Below are positions 1 through 6,055 of a stretch of DNA of 7,963 nucleotides, one piece after another. The translations under genes were made by a program, and so were the position numbers. Source of the DNA: CAMAPP01 sp046153685. Lineage in GTDB: Bacteria > Pseudomonadota > Alphaproteobacteria > CADEGL01. The notes beneath the pieces are model-generated. The model saw nothing but the letters and a program-made list of their open reading frames with translations, did no database searches and had not been told where the DNA came from. The stretch is taken from positions 1 through 7,963 of the forward strand of contig JBJXGH010000003.1 of assembly GCA_046153685.1 (NCBI GenBank), written 5' to 3'. Every line of letters starts with the position of its first letter. Position 1 is the first letter of the stretch.

Positions 1-1
1 T

Positions 2-295
2 CCGTCCGGCATGGCGGCGCGCATCCGCCATGCCGGCGCCATTTTTCTCGGCCGTCACGCGCCCGAGGCGGTGGGCGATTACGTCGCCGGGCCAAGCCAT
101 GTGCTGCCGACCTCGCGTAGCGCACGATTTTCCTCCGGCCTCGGCGTCCTCGACTTCATGAAGCGCACCTCGATCATTGGGCTCGATGCCGCGGCGCTGG
201 CCCGCGTGGGGCCCGCGGCGGTCGTGCTGGCCGAGGCCGAGGGCCTTCACGCCCACGCGCGCTCCATCACCATCCGCCTTAAGGGCGGCGCGTGA
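2..295 (+). CDS. hisD: Histidinol dehydrogenase, C-terminal part (5' end outside window)
   Basis: HisD carries out the last two steps of histidine synthesis, oxidising L-histidinol to L-histidine with two NAD+ and a bound Zn2+, in the cytoplasm. Only the last 97 codons are present; the frame is open from position 2. Visible family signatures are AGAIFLGRHAPEAVGDYVAG, then SHVLPT, the ARFSSGLGVLDFMKR block, and near the end EGLHAHARSITIRL. By comparison with the E. coli enzyme, the Asp of GDY (codon 77-79) and the second His of HAHA (codon 254-256) correspond to two of the four Zn ligands, Asp360 and His419. The stop overlaps the GTG start of the next gene (GTGA), which suggests translational coupling. 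Identity is very secure; only the truncation limits what can be said. Confidence 0.97.
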   Translation, partial: PSGMAARIRHAGAIFLGRHAPEAVGDYVAGPSHVLPTSRSARFSSGLGVLDFMKRTSIIGLDAAALARVGPAAVVLAEAEGLHAHARSITIRLKGGA

Positions 296-768
296 GCGAC
301 GAAAAAAAGCGCATCGTCAAGGTTCATCTCGACGAGGAAGGTGTCGTTTACCGTTCGCGCGACGTCGAGCACGAGCGCGCCGTCGCCATCTACGATCTGA
401 TCGAGGACAACCGCTTCGCGCCCGTGGGCCACGCGGCGGGACCGTATCATCTATTTCTGGCTATCGAGGAAAACCGCATCGTCTTCGACGTGCGCGAGGC
501 CGATCATTCGCCCGTCGAGCGCATCGTGCTGTCGCTGGGATCGCTGCGGCGCGTCATCAAGGACTATTTCATCGTCTGCGAAAGCTATTACCAGGCAATT
601 CGCAAGCTCTCGCCTTCGAGGATCGAGGCGATCGATGTCGGCCGGCGCGCCCTGCACGACGAGGGCTCGGAGATTCTCAAGGAGCGCCTCTCCGAACGGG
701 TCGAGATCGACTTCAACACCGCGCGGCGGCTGTTCACGCTCGTCTGCGTGCTCCACGTCCGGGGTTGA
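292..768 (+). CDS. UPF0262 family protein (function unknown)
   Basis: A 158-residue soluble protein that I recognise as UPF0262, a family of uncharacterised proteins largely restricted to Alphaproteobacteria and usually found right after hisD. Characteristic stretches are an early VHLDEEGVVYRS, RAVAIYDLIEDNRFAP, then GPYHLFLAIEENRIVFDV, the SLRRVIKDYFIVCESYY block, and a C-terminal RRALHDEGSEIL and RRLFTLVCVLH. No signal peptide or membrane segment is seen, and the protein is rich in charged residues. The start is GTG at 292, overlapping the hisD stop by 4 nt. An AAGGG about 7 nt upstream, inside hisD, acts as a plausible ribosome binding site and the first residues (MSDEKKRIVKVHL) fit the family N-terminus. 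No biochemical function can be assigned; conserved linkage is the only functional hint. Confidence 0.93.
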   Translation: MSDEKKRIVKVHLDEEGVVYRSRDVEHERAVAIYDLIEDNRFAPVGHAAGPYHLFLAIEENRIVFDVREADHSPVERIVLSLGSLRRVIKDYFIVCESYYQAIRKLSPSRIEAIDVGRRALHDEGSEILKERLSERVEIDFNTARRLFTLVCVLHVRG

Positions 769-771
769 GCG

Positions 772-1218
772 ATGCCGGGCCGCCTGCCGTCGAGCGTGTT
801 GTTCGTGTGCAGCACCAACACCGTGCGCTCGCCGATGGCGGAAGCCTTCATGCGGCTCTATCACGGTCACCGGGTTTTCGTGCAATCGGCCGGCGTGCGC
901 CGGCGCGACACGGACCCCTTCGTGGTCGCGGCGATGGCCGAGAAGGGCATCGATCTTTCGGCACACAAGCCGCGCACGCTCGACGACCTCGAGGATCTGA
1001 GTTTCGATCTCGCGGTCACCCTGACGCCCGAGGCCCATCACCGCATGCTCGAGCTTACGCGCACGCTGGCGATCGAGGTGGTGTACTGGCCGACCCAGGA
1101 TCCATCCGTCGTCGAGGGCAGCCGCGAGCAGGTGATGGCCGCCTACCGGGGCGTGCGCGATGCCATCGAGCGGAGCGTCGTCACGCGTTTCCCGCGCGAC
1201 GGCGCCCCCTTCGTCTAG
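772..1218 (+). CDS. Low-molecular-weight protein tyrosine phosphatase-like protein
   Basis: A 148-aa cytoplasmic protein of the low-molecular-weight phosphatase / arsenate-reductase fold. The P-loop is CSTNTVRSP at residues 13-21: Cys13 would be the nucleophile and Arg19 the phosphate-binding Arg of CX5R(S/T), with SPMAEA following as in the family. The general-acid Asp is plausibly D110 in TQDP. The family removes phosphate from phosphotyrosine or, in arsenate reductases, reduces arsenate; the substrate cannot be told from this sequence. The P-loop differs from the classic CxGNxCRS in having Thr for Gly and Val for the second Cys; my recollection is that this -NxVRSP- form is usual for the infA-linked alphaproteobacterial subgroup. 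It starts 3 nt after the UPF0262 stop and belongs to the same gene run. Confidence 0.9.
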   Translation: MPGRLPSSVLFVCSTNTVRSPMAEAFMRLYHGHRVFVQSAGVRRRDTDPFVVAAMAEKGIDLSAHKPRTLDDLEDLSFDLAVTLTPEAHHRMLELTRTLAIEVVYWPTQDPSVVEGSREQVMAAYRGVRDAIERSVVTRFPRDGAPFV

Positions 1219-1353
1219 GGTGCGCGGCTGGATGGACGACTTGGCCGGGGTTTTTGACGCCGCTTGATTTTTGAATGGCGCGACGGCATCAATGACGCAT
1301 ACCGCCTCGGCGCGGGACACTTCGCTTCGGGCCATCTCGTCTCGGCAGATAGC

Positions 1354-1572
1354 ATGACCAAGGAAGAACTGATCGAAATGAGCGGCATCGTCACCGAATT
1401 GCTGCCCAATGCGATGTTTCGGGTGAAGCTGGAGAACAATCACGAGGTTCTCGCTCATAGCTCGGGCAAGATGCGCAAGAATCGCATTCGCGTTCTGGCC
1501 GGCGACAAGGTGACCGTCGAACTGACCCCCTACGATCTGACCAAGGGCCGCATCACCTTCCGCGTCAAATAA
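1354..1572 (+). CDS. infA: Translation initiation factor IF-1
   Basis: IF-1 binds the 30S ribosomal A site and works with IF-2 and IF-3 to place initiator tRNA. The product is 72 aa, the normal family length, a single S1/OB-fold domain. Diagnostic segments are MTKEELIEMSGIVTELLPNA, FRVKLENNHEVLAH, GKMRKNRIRVLAGDKV, and the terminal YDLTKGRITFRVK. The frame is open further upstream, to a TTG at 1264, but the ATG at 1354 gives exactly the conserved N-terminus and the extra 30 codons have no counterpart in IF-1. No strong Shine-Dalgarno is visible before this ATG. The gene is separated from the phosphatase by 135 nt, the longest gap in this run, so it may have its own promoter, though I see no convincing one. 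maf follows after 3 nt. Confidence 0.97.
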   Translation: MTKEELIEMSGIVTELLPNAMFRVKLENNHEVLAHSSGKMRKNRIRVLAGDKVTVELTPYDLTKGRITFRVK

Positions 1573-1575
1573 GGC

Positions 1576-2163
1576 ATGACCGCGGGGTCTCCCGCGCTCG
1601 TCCTCGCTTCGGCGTCGCCGCGGCGTCTCGAACTCTTGCGCCAGATCGGCGTCGTCCCCGCCGCGGTCGATCCCGCCGATCTCGACGAACGCCCCCGCCC
1701 GCGCGAATTGCCCGCTGTGCACGCACGAAGGCTCGCGCGCGAAAAAGCCGAGATCGTGGCAGCGCGCCATCCGGGCGCATATGTGCTTGCGGCCGACACG
1801 GTGGTCGCCTGCGGCAGGCGGATTCTGCCCAAGGCCGGGAACGCGGAGGACGCGCGCGCCTGCCTCAAGATGCTTTCGGGCAGGCGCCATCTCGTGCTTG
1901 GTGGGGTCTGCGTCGTGGCGCCTGACGGGCGACGCGGCGCGCGCTTGGTGAGAACGGCGGTTACGATGAAGCGTTTCTCGCCCGCCGAGATCGAGGCCTA
2001 CCTCGCTTCGGAGGAATGGCTGGGCAAGGCCGGAGGCTACGCCGTCCAAGGGCGCGCCGGCGCCTTCGTGCGTTTCCTGTCGGGCTCGTACTCGAACGTC
2101 GTCGGCTTGGCGCTGTTCGAGACGCTGTCGGTCCTGGTTGGTTTGGGGTGGAAATCGCCCTAG
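1576..2163 (+). CDS. maf: Maf family nucleoside triphosphate pyrophosphatase (YhdE type)
   Basis: Maf proteins hydrolyse dTTP, UTP and modified nucleotides to monophosphates plus pyrophosphate, acting as house-cleaning enzymes; older work named them septum-formation inhibitors. The 195-aa product has the N-terminal LASASPRRLELL motif (residues 10-21), the AADTVV motif with the likely catalytic Asp74, LPK at 84-86, SGRRH at 101-105, GKAGGYAVQGRAGAF at 150-164 and SYSNVVGLAL at 171-180. The KAGGYAVQG and SYSNVVGL forms match the YhdE (dTTP/UTP) branch rather than the YceF (m7GTP) branch. Length is normal. It starts 3 nt after the infA stop, so the two are probably cotranscribed. The downstream gene is on the other strand, so this unit ends here. 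Confidence 0.96.
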   Translation: MTAGSPALVLASASPRRLELLRQIGVVPAAVDPADLDERPRPRELPAVHARRLAREKAEIVAARHPGAYVLAADTVVACGRRILPKAGNAEDARACLKMLSGRRHLVLGGVCVVAPDGRRGARLVRTAVTMKRFSPAEIEAYLASEEWLGKAGGYAVQGRAGAFVRFLSGSYSNVVGLALFETLSVLVGLGWKSP

Positions 2164-2258
2164 GCGCGGAATCCGGGCGGTCGGCTTTTCACGATGAACG
2201 CGAAATCGCCGCCGCCCGTGTTCCGCTCGGGTCGTTCGCCAGATCGATGGACAGCCGC

Positions 2259-2295
2259 ACCCTGTCCGGGCGCCAGGGTTACTTCTTTTTTTTCT
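2259..2295 (+). terminator. Possible intrinsic terminator between convergent maf and cupin genes
   Basis: A 6-bp inverted repeat, ACCCTG (2259-2264) and CAGGGT (2274-2279), encloses a 9-nt loop and is followed by a pyrimidine/T-rich stretch (2280-2295) with nine T in an almost unbroken run. Read on the plus strand this resembles a rho-independent terminator for the hisD-maf unit. The T tract starts a few nucleotides after the stem and also encodes, on the other strand, the lysine-rich end of the cupin protein. The stem is short, so this is only a candidate. Confidence 0.4.
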
Positions 2296-2659
2296 TCGTC
2301 TTGCGCTCTTCGATCTCGCGCCAATTGACCGGATAGACGACGTACACCGCGCGCGCCGTACCCTTGGCTTCATAAACGAGCTTGGTGTTGGCGGGCAGCC
2401 ACAAGCCGTCGCCCGCCTTGATATGGTATGCCTTTCGCCCGACGCGAATGGTGAGCGTGCCCGACAGGCCATAGAAATATTCGTCGTATTTCACGGTCCA
2501 CGGCATTTTGACGTTGGTGAATTCGCTGACGCCGCCGCCGAGCGTCTTGCTGATGGCTTCCGTCACGTCGCGGCCGAGCCGCACCTTGCCGGCGCCGATT
2601 TTCGCCGTGTCCCATTTGCGCTTGGCGCGCTTAATGAACACGACTCCGGTCTTAGCCAT
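2279..2659 (-). CDS. EutQ-like cupin domain protein
   Basis: A 126-aa single-cupin protein. The central stretch DEYFYGLSGTLTIRVG (about residues 60-75), then YHIKAGDGLWLPANTKLVYEA and VYVVYPVNW, follows the EutQ/ethanolamine-utilisation cupin pattern (E-Y-x-L-x-G-x-L, GD-x-x-x-x-P, YP-x-x-W). EutQ proteins have been linked to acetate kinase activity in ethanolamine metabolism, but no other eut gene is present here, so the role is open. The usual metal-binding His pair of cupins is not evident. The start at 2659 is supported by a strong Shine-Dalgarno, GGGAGG about 5 nt upstream; the frame is open further upstream, but that extension has no cupin similarity. The C-terminus is a lysine-rich tail (TKKKKK). 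The gene converges on maf and diverges from the RNase gene. Confidence 0.8.
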   Translation of the reverse strand: MAKTGVVFIKRAKRKWDTAKIGAGKVRLGRDVTEAISKTLGGGVSEFTNVKMPWTVKYDEYFYGLSGTLTIRVGRKAYHIKAGDGLWLPANTKLVYEAKGTARAVYVVYPVNWREIEERKTKKKKK

Positions 2660-2709
2660 TTCGTCCTCCCTGTCCGCGCCCGCGCCGTACGCGCCGGCAT
2701 TGTCTCGAA

Positions 2710-2738
2710 AAGCTAACAGCGCCGCTTCGACCATGCAA
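2710..2738 (-). promoter_or_regulatory. Candidate sigma70-type promoter for the cupin gene
   Basis: On the minus strand TTGCAT (2738-2733) and TAGCTT (2715-2710) are separated by exactly 17 nt and lie about 50 nt upstream of the cupin ATG, leaving a leader of roughly 40-45 nt that contains the GGGAGG ribosome binding site. The -35 begins with the conserved TTG and the -10 keeps the TA and final T. Matches are moderate, so position and spacing carry most of the support. Confidence 0.4.
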
Positions 2739-2754
2739 AGCCCGGCGGCGCAAG

Positions 2755-2787
2755 GCGTCGCGACGCGCGTTGCGTGTCGCGCGCGAC
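2755..2787. repeat. Two 12-bp perfect palindromes spaced 21 bp centre to centre
   Basis: GCGTCGCGACGC (2755-2766) and GTCGCGCGCGAC (2776-2787) are each perfect 12-bp palindromes, sharing GTCGCG and CGCGAC half-site elements. Their centres are 21 bp apart, two turns of the helix, in the gap between the divergent cupin and RNase genes, 20-53 nt before the RNase start. They could be operator half-sites or RNA hairpins. CG-rich palindromes are not rare in DNA of this composition, so a regulatory role is only a suggestion. Confidence 0.35.
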
Positions 2788-2807
2788 ATGCTTAGTTTCA
2801 AGCGGAG

Positions 2808-4226
2808 ATGGCTGAAATCGACGAGATTCTCATCGACGCGTCGCCTGGGGAAGTTCGGGCGGCGCTGTGCGCGGACGGACGGGTCGTGGAATTGGCGATC
2901 GAGCGCGCGACCCGGCGTAGCATGGTCGGCGACATCCATCTCGCGCGCGTCGAACGAACCGCGTCCGCCCTCGATGCGGCCTTTCTGGATTTGGGTGCAG
3001 ATGTGCCGAGCGGCTTTCTCAACATCGCCGATACGCGCCGCATGCCCGTGGAAGGCGAAGCGCTGCTGGTCCAGATCGCCAAGGATAGGACGGCCGACAA
3101 GGGGCCGACGCTGACCGCGCGCATCGCGCTCGTCGGGGGTTATCTCGTTTACCGGCCGGGCGAGGCCGAGCGCGCGGTCAGCGCACGCATTACGGACAAG
3201 CAAGCGGTCTCGCGGCTTCAGTCCTGGCTGTCGGGACGCGCGGGCTGGACCGCGCGAACCGCCGCTGCCGGGGCGTCCTTGACCGATCTTGACGAGGAGG
3301 AAGCGCGGCTCGTCAAGGAATGGGACGCCATCGGCATCGCAGCCCGAAACGCCAAGCCGCTCTCGATGCTGCGTCGCGAGCCCGGCCTCGTCATGCGCCT
3401 CATGCGCGACCACCCGGGCGTGCGGCGCATCGTCTTCGACGCGCCCGCCGCCTTGGCGGCTGCGCGGCGCGGCGCGGCGGAGCGCTGGCCGGACATGGCC
3501 GGGCGCCTTGTGCCGAACGACGAGGGCGGCGCGCTGTTCGAGATTCGCGGTATCGAGGACGAAATCGACCGCGCGCTCGAACCCAGGGTTGCCTTGCCCC
3601 ACGGCGCCTCGCTGGTCATCGAACCGATGACGGCTTTCGTCGCCATCGACGTGAACACCGGCGCTGGGCGCGGCCGTGCATCGGATGCCATATGGGAGGC
3701 CAATCTGGCAGCGGCGCGCGAGATCGGGCGGCAGATTCGCCTGCGCAATCTCTCGGGTCGAATCGTCGTCGATTTCATCGCCATGGAGCGGCGCGACCGG
3801 CGCGAATCGGTGCTCGCGGCCCTGCGCGCGGCGGTTGCGGCCGATCCGCAGGAGGTGCGGGTGGCTGGCTATACCGCGCTTGGCCTCGTCGAGCTCGCGC
3901 GCCGGCGCGGGCGGGAATCTCTGGCGGCGCAGCTTTGCGATCCCGTCGCGGCACCGCAGAAATCGGCACTGACGATCGCGCTTGCCGCCTTGCGGCGCGC
4001 GTCTAGCGAGGCGGCTTCGGCGCCAGGACGCGCGCTCGAATTGCGCGTGTCATCCGATGTCGCGGCCGCGCTCGAAGGCGAGGCAAAATCCGCGCGGCTC
4101 GAACTCGAAGCCCGGCTCGGCCGCGCCCTCTTGTTGTGCGCGGAGGCGGGGCGCGCGCGCGGAGATATGGACATCGGCGAAGCCCGGATGCCGGTCAGGC
4201 TGGCGCGGGCGACCGAGCGCGGCTAG
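2808..4226 (+). CDS. Ribonuclease E/G family endoribonuclease lacking the Zn-link
   Basis: A 472-aa RNase E/G-type single-strand endoribonuclease that would cut 5'-monophosphorylated RNAs in mRNA decay and rRNA/tRNA maturation. The N-terminal ILIDASPGEVRAAL is family-typical; a divergent S1 region spans about 36-120. GWTARTAA at 146-153 has Arg150-Thr151, matching the E. coli RNase E 5'-phosphate sensor Arg169-Thr170. The catalytic core is VAIDVNTG with Asp281 and Asn283, and VVDFIAM with Asp322, matching Asp303, Asn305 and Asp346. After LGLVELARRRGRESL, where family members carry a CPxC Zn-link, only one Cys (377) is present, in LCDPVAAPQ. No long disordered C-terminal scaffold follows, so it is closer to RNase G in size. 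The start at 2808 has a GGAG almost touching the ATG, an unusually short spacing, but the N-terminus fits homologues. Confidence 0.9.
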   Translation: MAEIDEILIDASPGEVRAALCADGRVVELAIERATRRSMVGDIHLARVERTASALDAAFLDLGADVPSGFLNIADTRRMPVEGEALLVQIAKDRTADKGPTLTARIALVGGYLVYRPGEAERAVSARITDKQAVSRLQSWLSGRAGWTARTAAAGASLTDLDEEEARLVKEWDAIGIAARNAKPLSMLRREPGLVMRLMRDHPGVRRIVFDAPAALAAARRGAAERWPDMAGRLVPNDEGGALFEIRGIEDEIDRALEPRVALPHGASLVIEPMTAFVAIDVNTGAGRGRASDAIWEANLAAAREIGRQIRLRNLSGRIVVDFIAMERRDRRESVLAALRAAVAADPQEVRVAGYTALGLVELARRRGRESLAAQLCDPVAAPQKSALTIALAALRRASSEAASAPGRALELRVSSDVAAALEGEAKSARLELEARLGRALLLCAEAGRARGDMDIGEARMPVRLARATERG

Positions 4227-4239
4227 TCTGGCGCGCGCT

Positions 4240-4262
4240 CGCCCCGGTACGATGCCGGGGCG
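4240..4262 (+). terminator. GC-rich hairpin after the RNase gene
   Basis: CGCCCCGG (4240-4247) and CCGGGGCG (4255-4262) form an 8-bp perfect stem with a 7-nt loop (TACGATG), starting 14 nt after the RNase stop and 34 nt before the first transporter start. The stem is very stable, but no T tract follows, so it may attenuate, protect the RNA 3' end or simply pause polymerase rather than act as a classical terminator. Confidence 0.4.
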
Positions 4263-4295
4263 CTTCAACTGTACGAACTCCCCAGCCAGGCTGCC

Positions 4296-5177
4296 ATGAC
4301 AACCCCGCGCGATTCCCATTACGCCCGCGGCGTGGCTTTCATGTTGCTTGCCGGCAGCTTTGCCGCGATCAACTCGCCGCTGTTCCGCTTCATCGAGGAG
4401 GCGCGCGACTTCCAGGTCATCTTGGCGCGTAACAGCACCATGTTCCTGACGCTGTTTTTGCTGCTCGCCTGGAAGAGCGGCGGAAGGGTCTTCGCCGCGT
4501 TCCGCGCCGCAGGCGCGCCGGGGCTCGTGGCGGGCCTCATCCTCGGCCTCGGAAACACGACCTTCGCGCTTTCGATCATGCACACCACGGTCGCCAATTC
4601 GCTGTTCAGTCTGTCGGCCTCGCCGTTCATCGCGGCCGCCTTCGCCTGGCTTTTGCTGCGCGAGCGCGTGCAAGTGGAGACCGTCTATTTCATGCTCGCG
4701 TCGCTCGTGGGCGTCGGCATCATGGTGTACGAAGGGCTCGGCGGCGGGCGGCTCTACGGCAACGCCATGGCGGTGGTGACCATGATGTGTCACGCGGGCT
4801 TCGTCGTCAGCTTGCGCGCGGGCAAGGCCGCGGACATGCTGCCTTCGGTCGTGATCGCGGGGCTTACAGGCACGCTCATTGCCTTCGCCGCCGGCGCACG
4901 GCCGGGCGACATCACCGTGCACGATTGGGCGATCTCTGTCGCCATGGGCGCCGGCGCCATGTCGCTGGGTTTTGTGTTTTTCACCGCCGGTTCGCGCTAC
5001 GTGCCGGCGGCTCAGGTCGCGCTTTTGTCGCTGTCGGAGGTTGTGCTGGGCCCGCTTTTGGTACTCGTCATCGTCCACGAAGTGCCGAGTACGCTCACTT
5101 TGATCGGCGGCGCGGTCGTGCTTTCGGCGGTCATCCTGCAGGCGCTGTGGGGCATGCGCGCAGGCGCGCGCCGGTGA
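4296..5177 (+). CDS. DMT superfamily (EamA-type) transporter, first of a tandem pair
   Basis: A 293-aa inner-membrane protein with about ten hydrophobic segments (near residues 11-29, 41-59, 74-93, 98-120, 128-146, 154-172, 183-201, 211-231, 238-260, 266-285) in two EamA halves, the usual layout of drug/metabolite transporters. Family features include HTTVANSLFSLSASPFIAA (96-114) ending the first half before the LRERV loop, and PAAQVALLSLSEVVLGPLL (237-255) in the second. Such carriers export or import amino acids, metabolites or drugs; the substrate cannot be predicted. The start at 4296 puts TM1 right after a short charged N-terminus; the ribosome binding site is weak (AGG at 4288-4290). 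The stop overlaps the GTG of the next, paralogous gene by 4 nt, so the two are probably cotranslated. Confidence 0.92.
   Translation: MTTPRDSHYARGVAFMLLAGSFAAINSPLFRFIEEARDFQVILARNSTMFLTLFLLLAWKSGGRVFAAFRAAGAPGLVAGLILGLGNTTFALSIMHTTVANSLFSLSASPFIAAAFAWLLLRERVQVETVYFMLASLVGVGIMVYEGLGGGRLYGNAMAVVTMMCHAGFVVSLRAGKAADMLPSVVIAGLTGTLIAFAAGARPGDITVHDWAISVAMGAGAMSLGFVFFTAGSRYVPAAQVALLSLSEVVLGPLLVLVIVHEVPSTLTLIGGAVVLSAVILQALWGMRAGARR
4581..4645 (+). repeat. Segment of internal homology, copy 1 (transporter paralogues)
   Basis: This 65-nt stretch encodes the HTTVAN...ASPFIAA region of the first transporter. It matches 5456-5520 in the second at 57 of 65 positions by hand alignment, much higher than the rest of the two genes appear to be. 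It is the most nearly identical DNA left from the tandem duplication, and may reflect either strong constraint on this segment or local gene conversion. Confidence 0.7.
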
Positions 5178-6055
5178 GCGCGTGGGACCCGCATTATCCG
5201 CGCGGCGTGTTCATGATCGGCCTGGCCGGCACGATCGCTAGCTTCAACGGTTTTTTCTTCCGCGAGATGGAGGCAGCGACCGACTGGCAGGCCGTCTTTT
5301 GGCGCTCGGGCGTGATGTTCGTTTGTCTTGGTCTCTTGCTGATCGTCCAATCGGGCGGGCGGCCGTTCCGCGCCGCGCATGAAGCTGGCTGGCCGGCGGT
5401 GCTCGGCGGCGTGCTATTGGGCACGTCCAATATCTGCTTTTCCCTCGCGGTGGTGCACACCACGGTCGCCAACGCGCTGTTCATACTCTCGGCCTCGCCG
5501 TTCATCGCCGCCATCTTCGCGCGCCTAGTGCTGGGCGAGCCGATTTCGCGCGTGACCGCCATCGCCATGACGGTGGCCATGGCTGGGGTCGGCCTCATGG
5601 TCGAGGATGGGCTTTCGGGTGCAAACTCATTCGGCAATCTGATCGCGCTTGGCGCCGCGTTCACTGTCGCGGGATTCATCACGGCGCTGCGCTTTCGCGG
5701 CGGGGTGGACATGCTGCCCGCCGTCGTCATCGCCGGAGCGTTCGGCGCGCTCGTCGCCATGATGATGGCGAGCGATGTGCGCGTCTCGCTGCACGACACC
5801 ATGCTCGGCGTGGGCATGGGCGTGTTCACCATGTCGCTCAGTTTCTGGCTTTTTACCCGGGGCGCGCGCCATGTGCCGGCGGCCCAGGTCGCGCTGCTAG
5901 CGCTCATGGAGGTCGTGTTCGGCCCGATGTGGATGGCGTTGTTCGGCTACGAGGTGCCGAGCCCCGTGACCATGGCTGGCGGCGCGTTGGTCTTGTCGGC
6001 GATTCTCGGCCAGGCGGTTTGGGGCATCCGGCGCGCTCCTCAGGCGAACGCGTAG
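5174..6055 (+). CDS. DMT superfamily (EamA-type) transporter, second of a tandem pair
   Basis: A 293-aa ten-segment membrane protein, identical in length to its upstream neighbour and clearly its paralogue: HTTVANALFILSASPFIAA (95-113), PAAQVALLALMEVV (235-248), EVPS at 260-263 and GGALVLSAILGQAVWGIR (269-286) all match the first copy at nearly the same positions. The frame is open far upstream inside the first gene, but the GTG at 5174 (GTGAGC, overlapping the previous stop) gives an N-terminus, SAWDPHYPRGVFMIGLAG, that aligns with PRDSHYARGVAFMLLAG of the first copy, and an equal length; I chose it for those reasons. Substrate unknown. The 3' end overlaps the convergent DUF4010 gene by 16 nt. 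The pair could act as two separate carriers or as a hetero-oligomer; the sequence does not decide. Confidence 0.9.
   Translation: MSAWDPHYPRGVFMIGLAGTIASFNGFFFREMEAATDWQAVFWRSGVMFVCLGLLLIVQSGGRPFRAAHEAGWPAVLGGVLLGTSNICFSLAVVHTTVANALFILSASPFIAAIFARLVLGEPISRVTAIAMTVAMAGVGLMVEDGLSGANSFGNLIALGAAFTVAGFITALRFRGGVDMLPAVVIAGAFGALVAMMMASDVRVSLHDTMLGVGMGVFTMSLSFWLFTRGARHVPAAQVALLALMEVVFGPMWMALFGYEVPSPVTMAGGALVLSAILGQAVWGIRRAPQANA
5456..5520 (+). repeat. Segment of internal homology, copy 2 (transporter paralogues)
   Basis: Partner of the 65-nt segment at 4581-4645, with about 8 mismatches and no gaps, lying 875 nt downstream. Several mismatches change the residue (NS to NA, S to I, A to I), so not all differences are silent. 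Confidence 0.7.

Noticed and set aside
1264..1353. N-terminal extension of IF-1 from a TTG codon
   Set aside because: IF-1 is about 72 aa and starts at MTKEE in this class; the extra residues do not match the family.
451..2472. A 673-codon open frame on the minus strand across UPF0262, phosphatase, infA and maf
   Set aside because: It lies opposite four well-recognised genes, is full of Arg/His low-complexity sequence with no known domain, and is the typical antisense frame of high-GC DNA.
4050..5078. A 342-codon minus-strand frame across the RNase end and first transporter
   Set aside because: The composition (Arg, His, Gln, Glu) is that of an antisense shadow; the plus-strand genes have clear family motifs.
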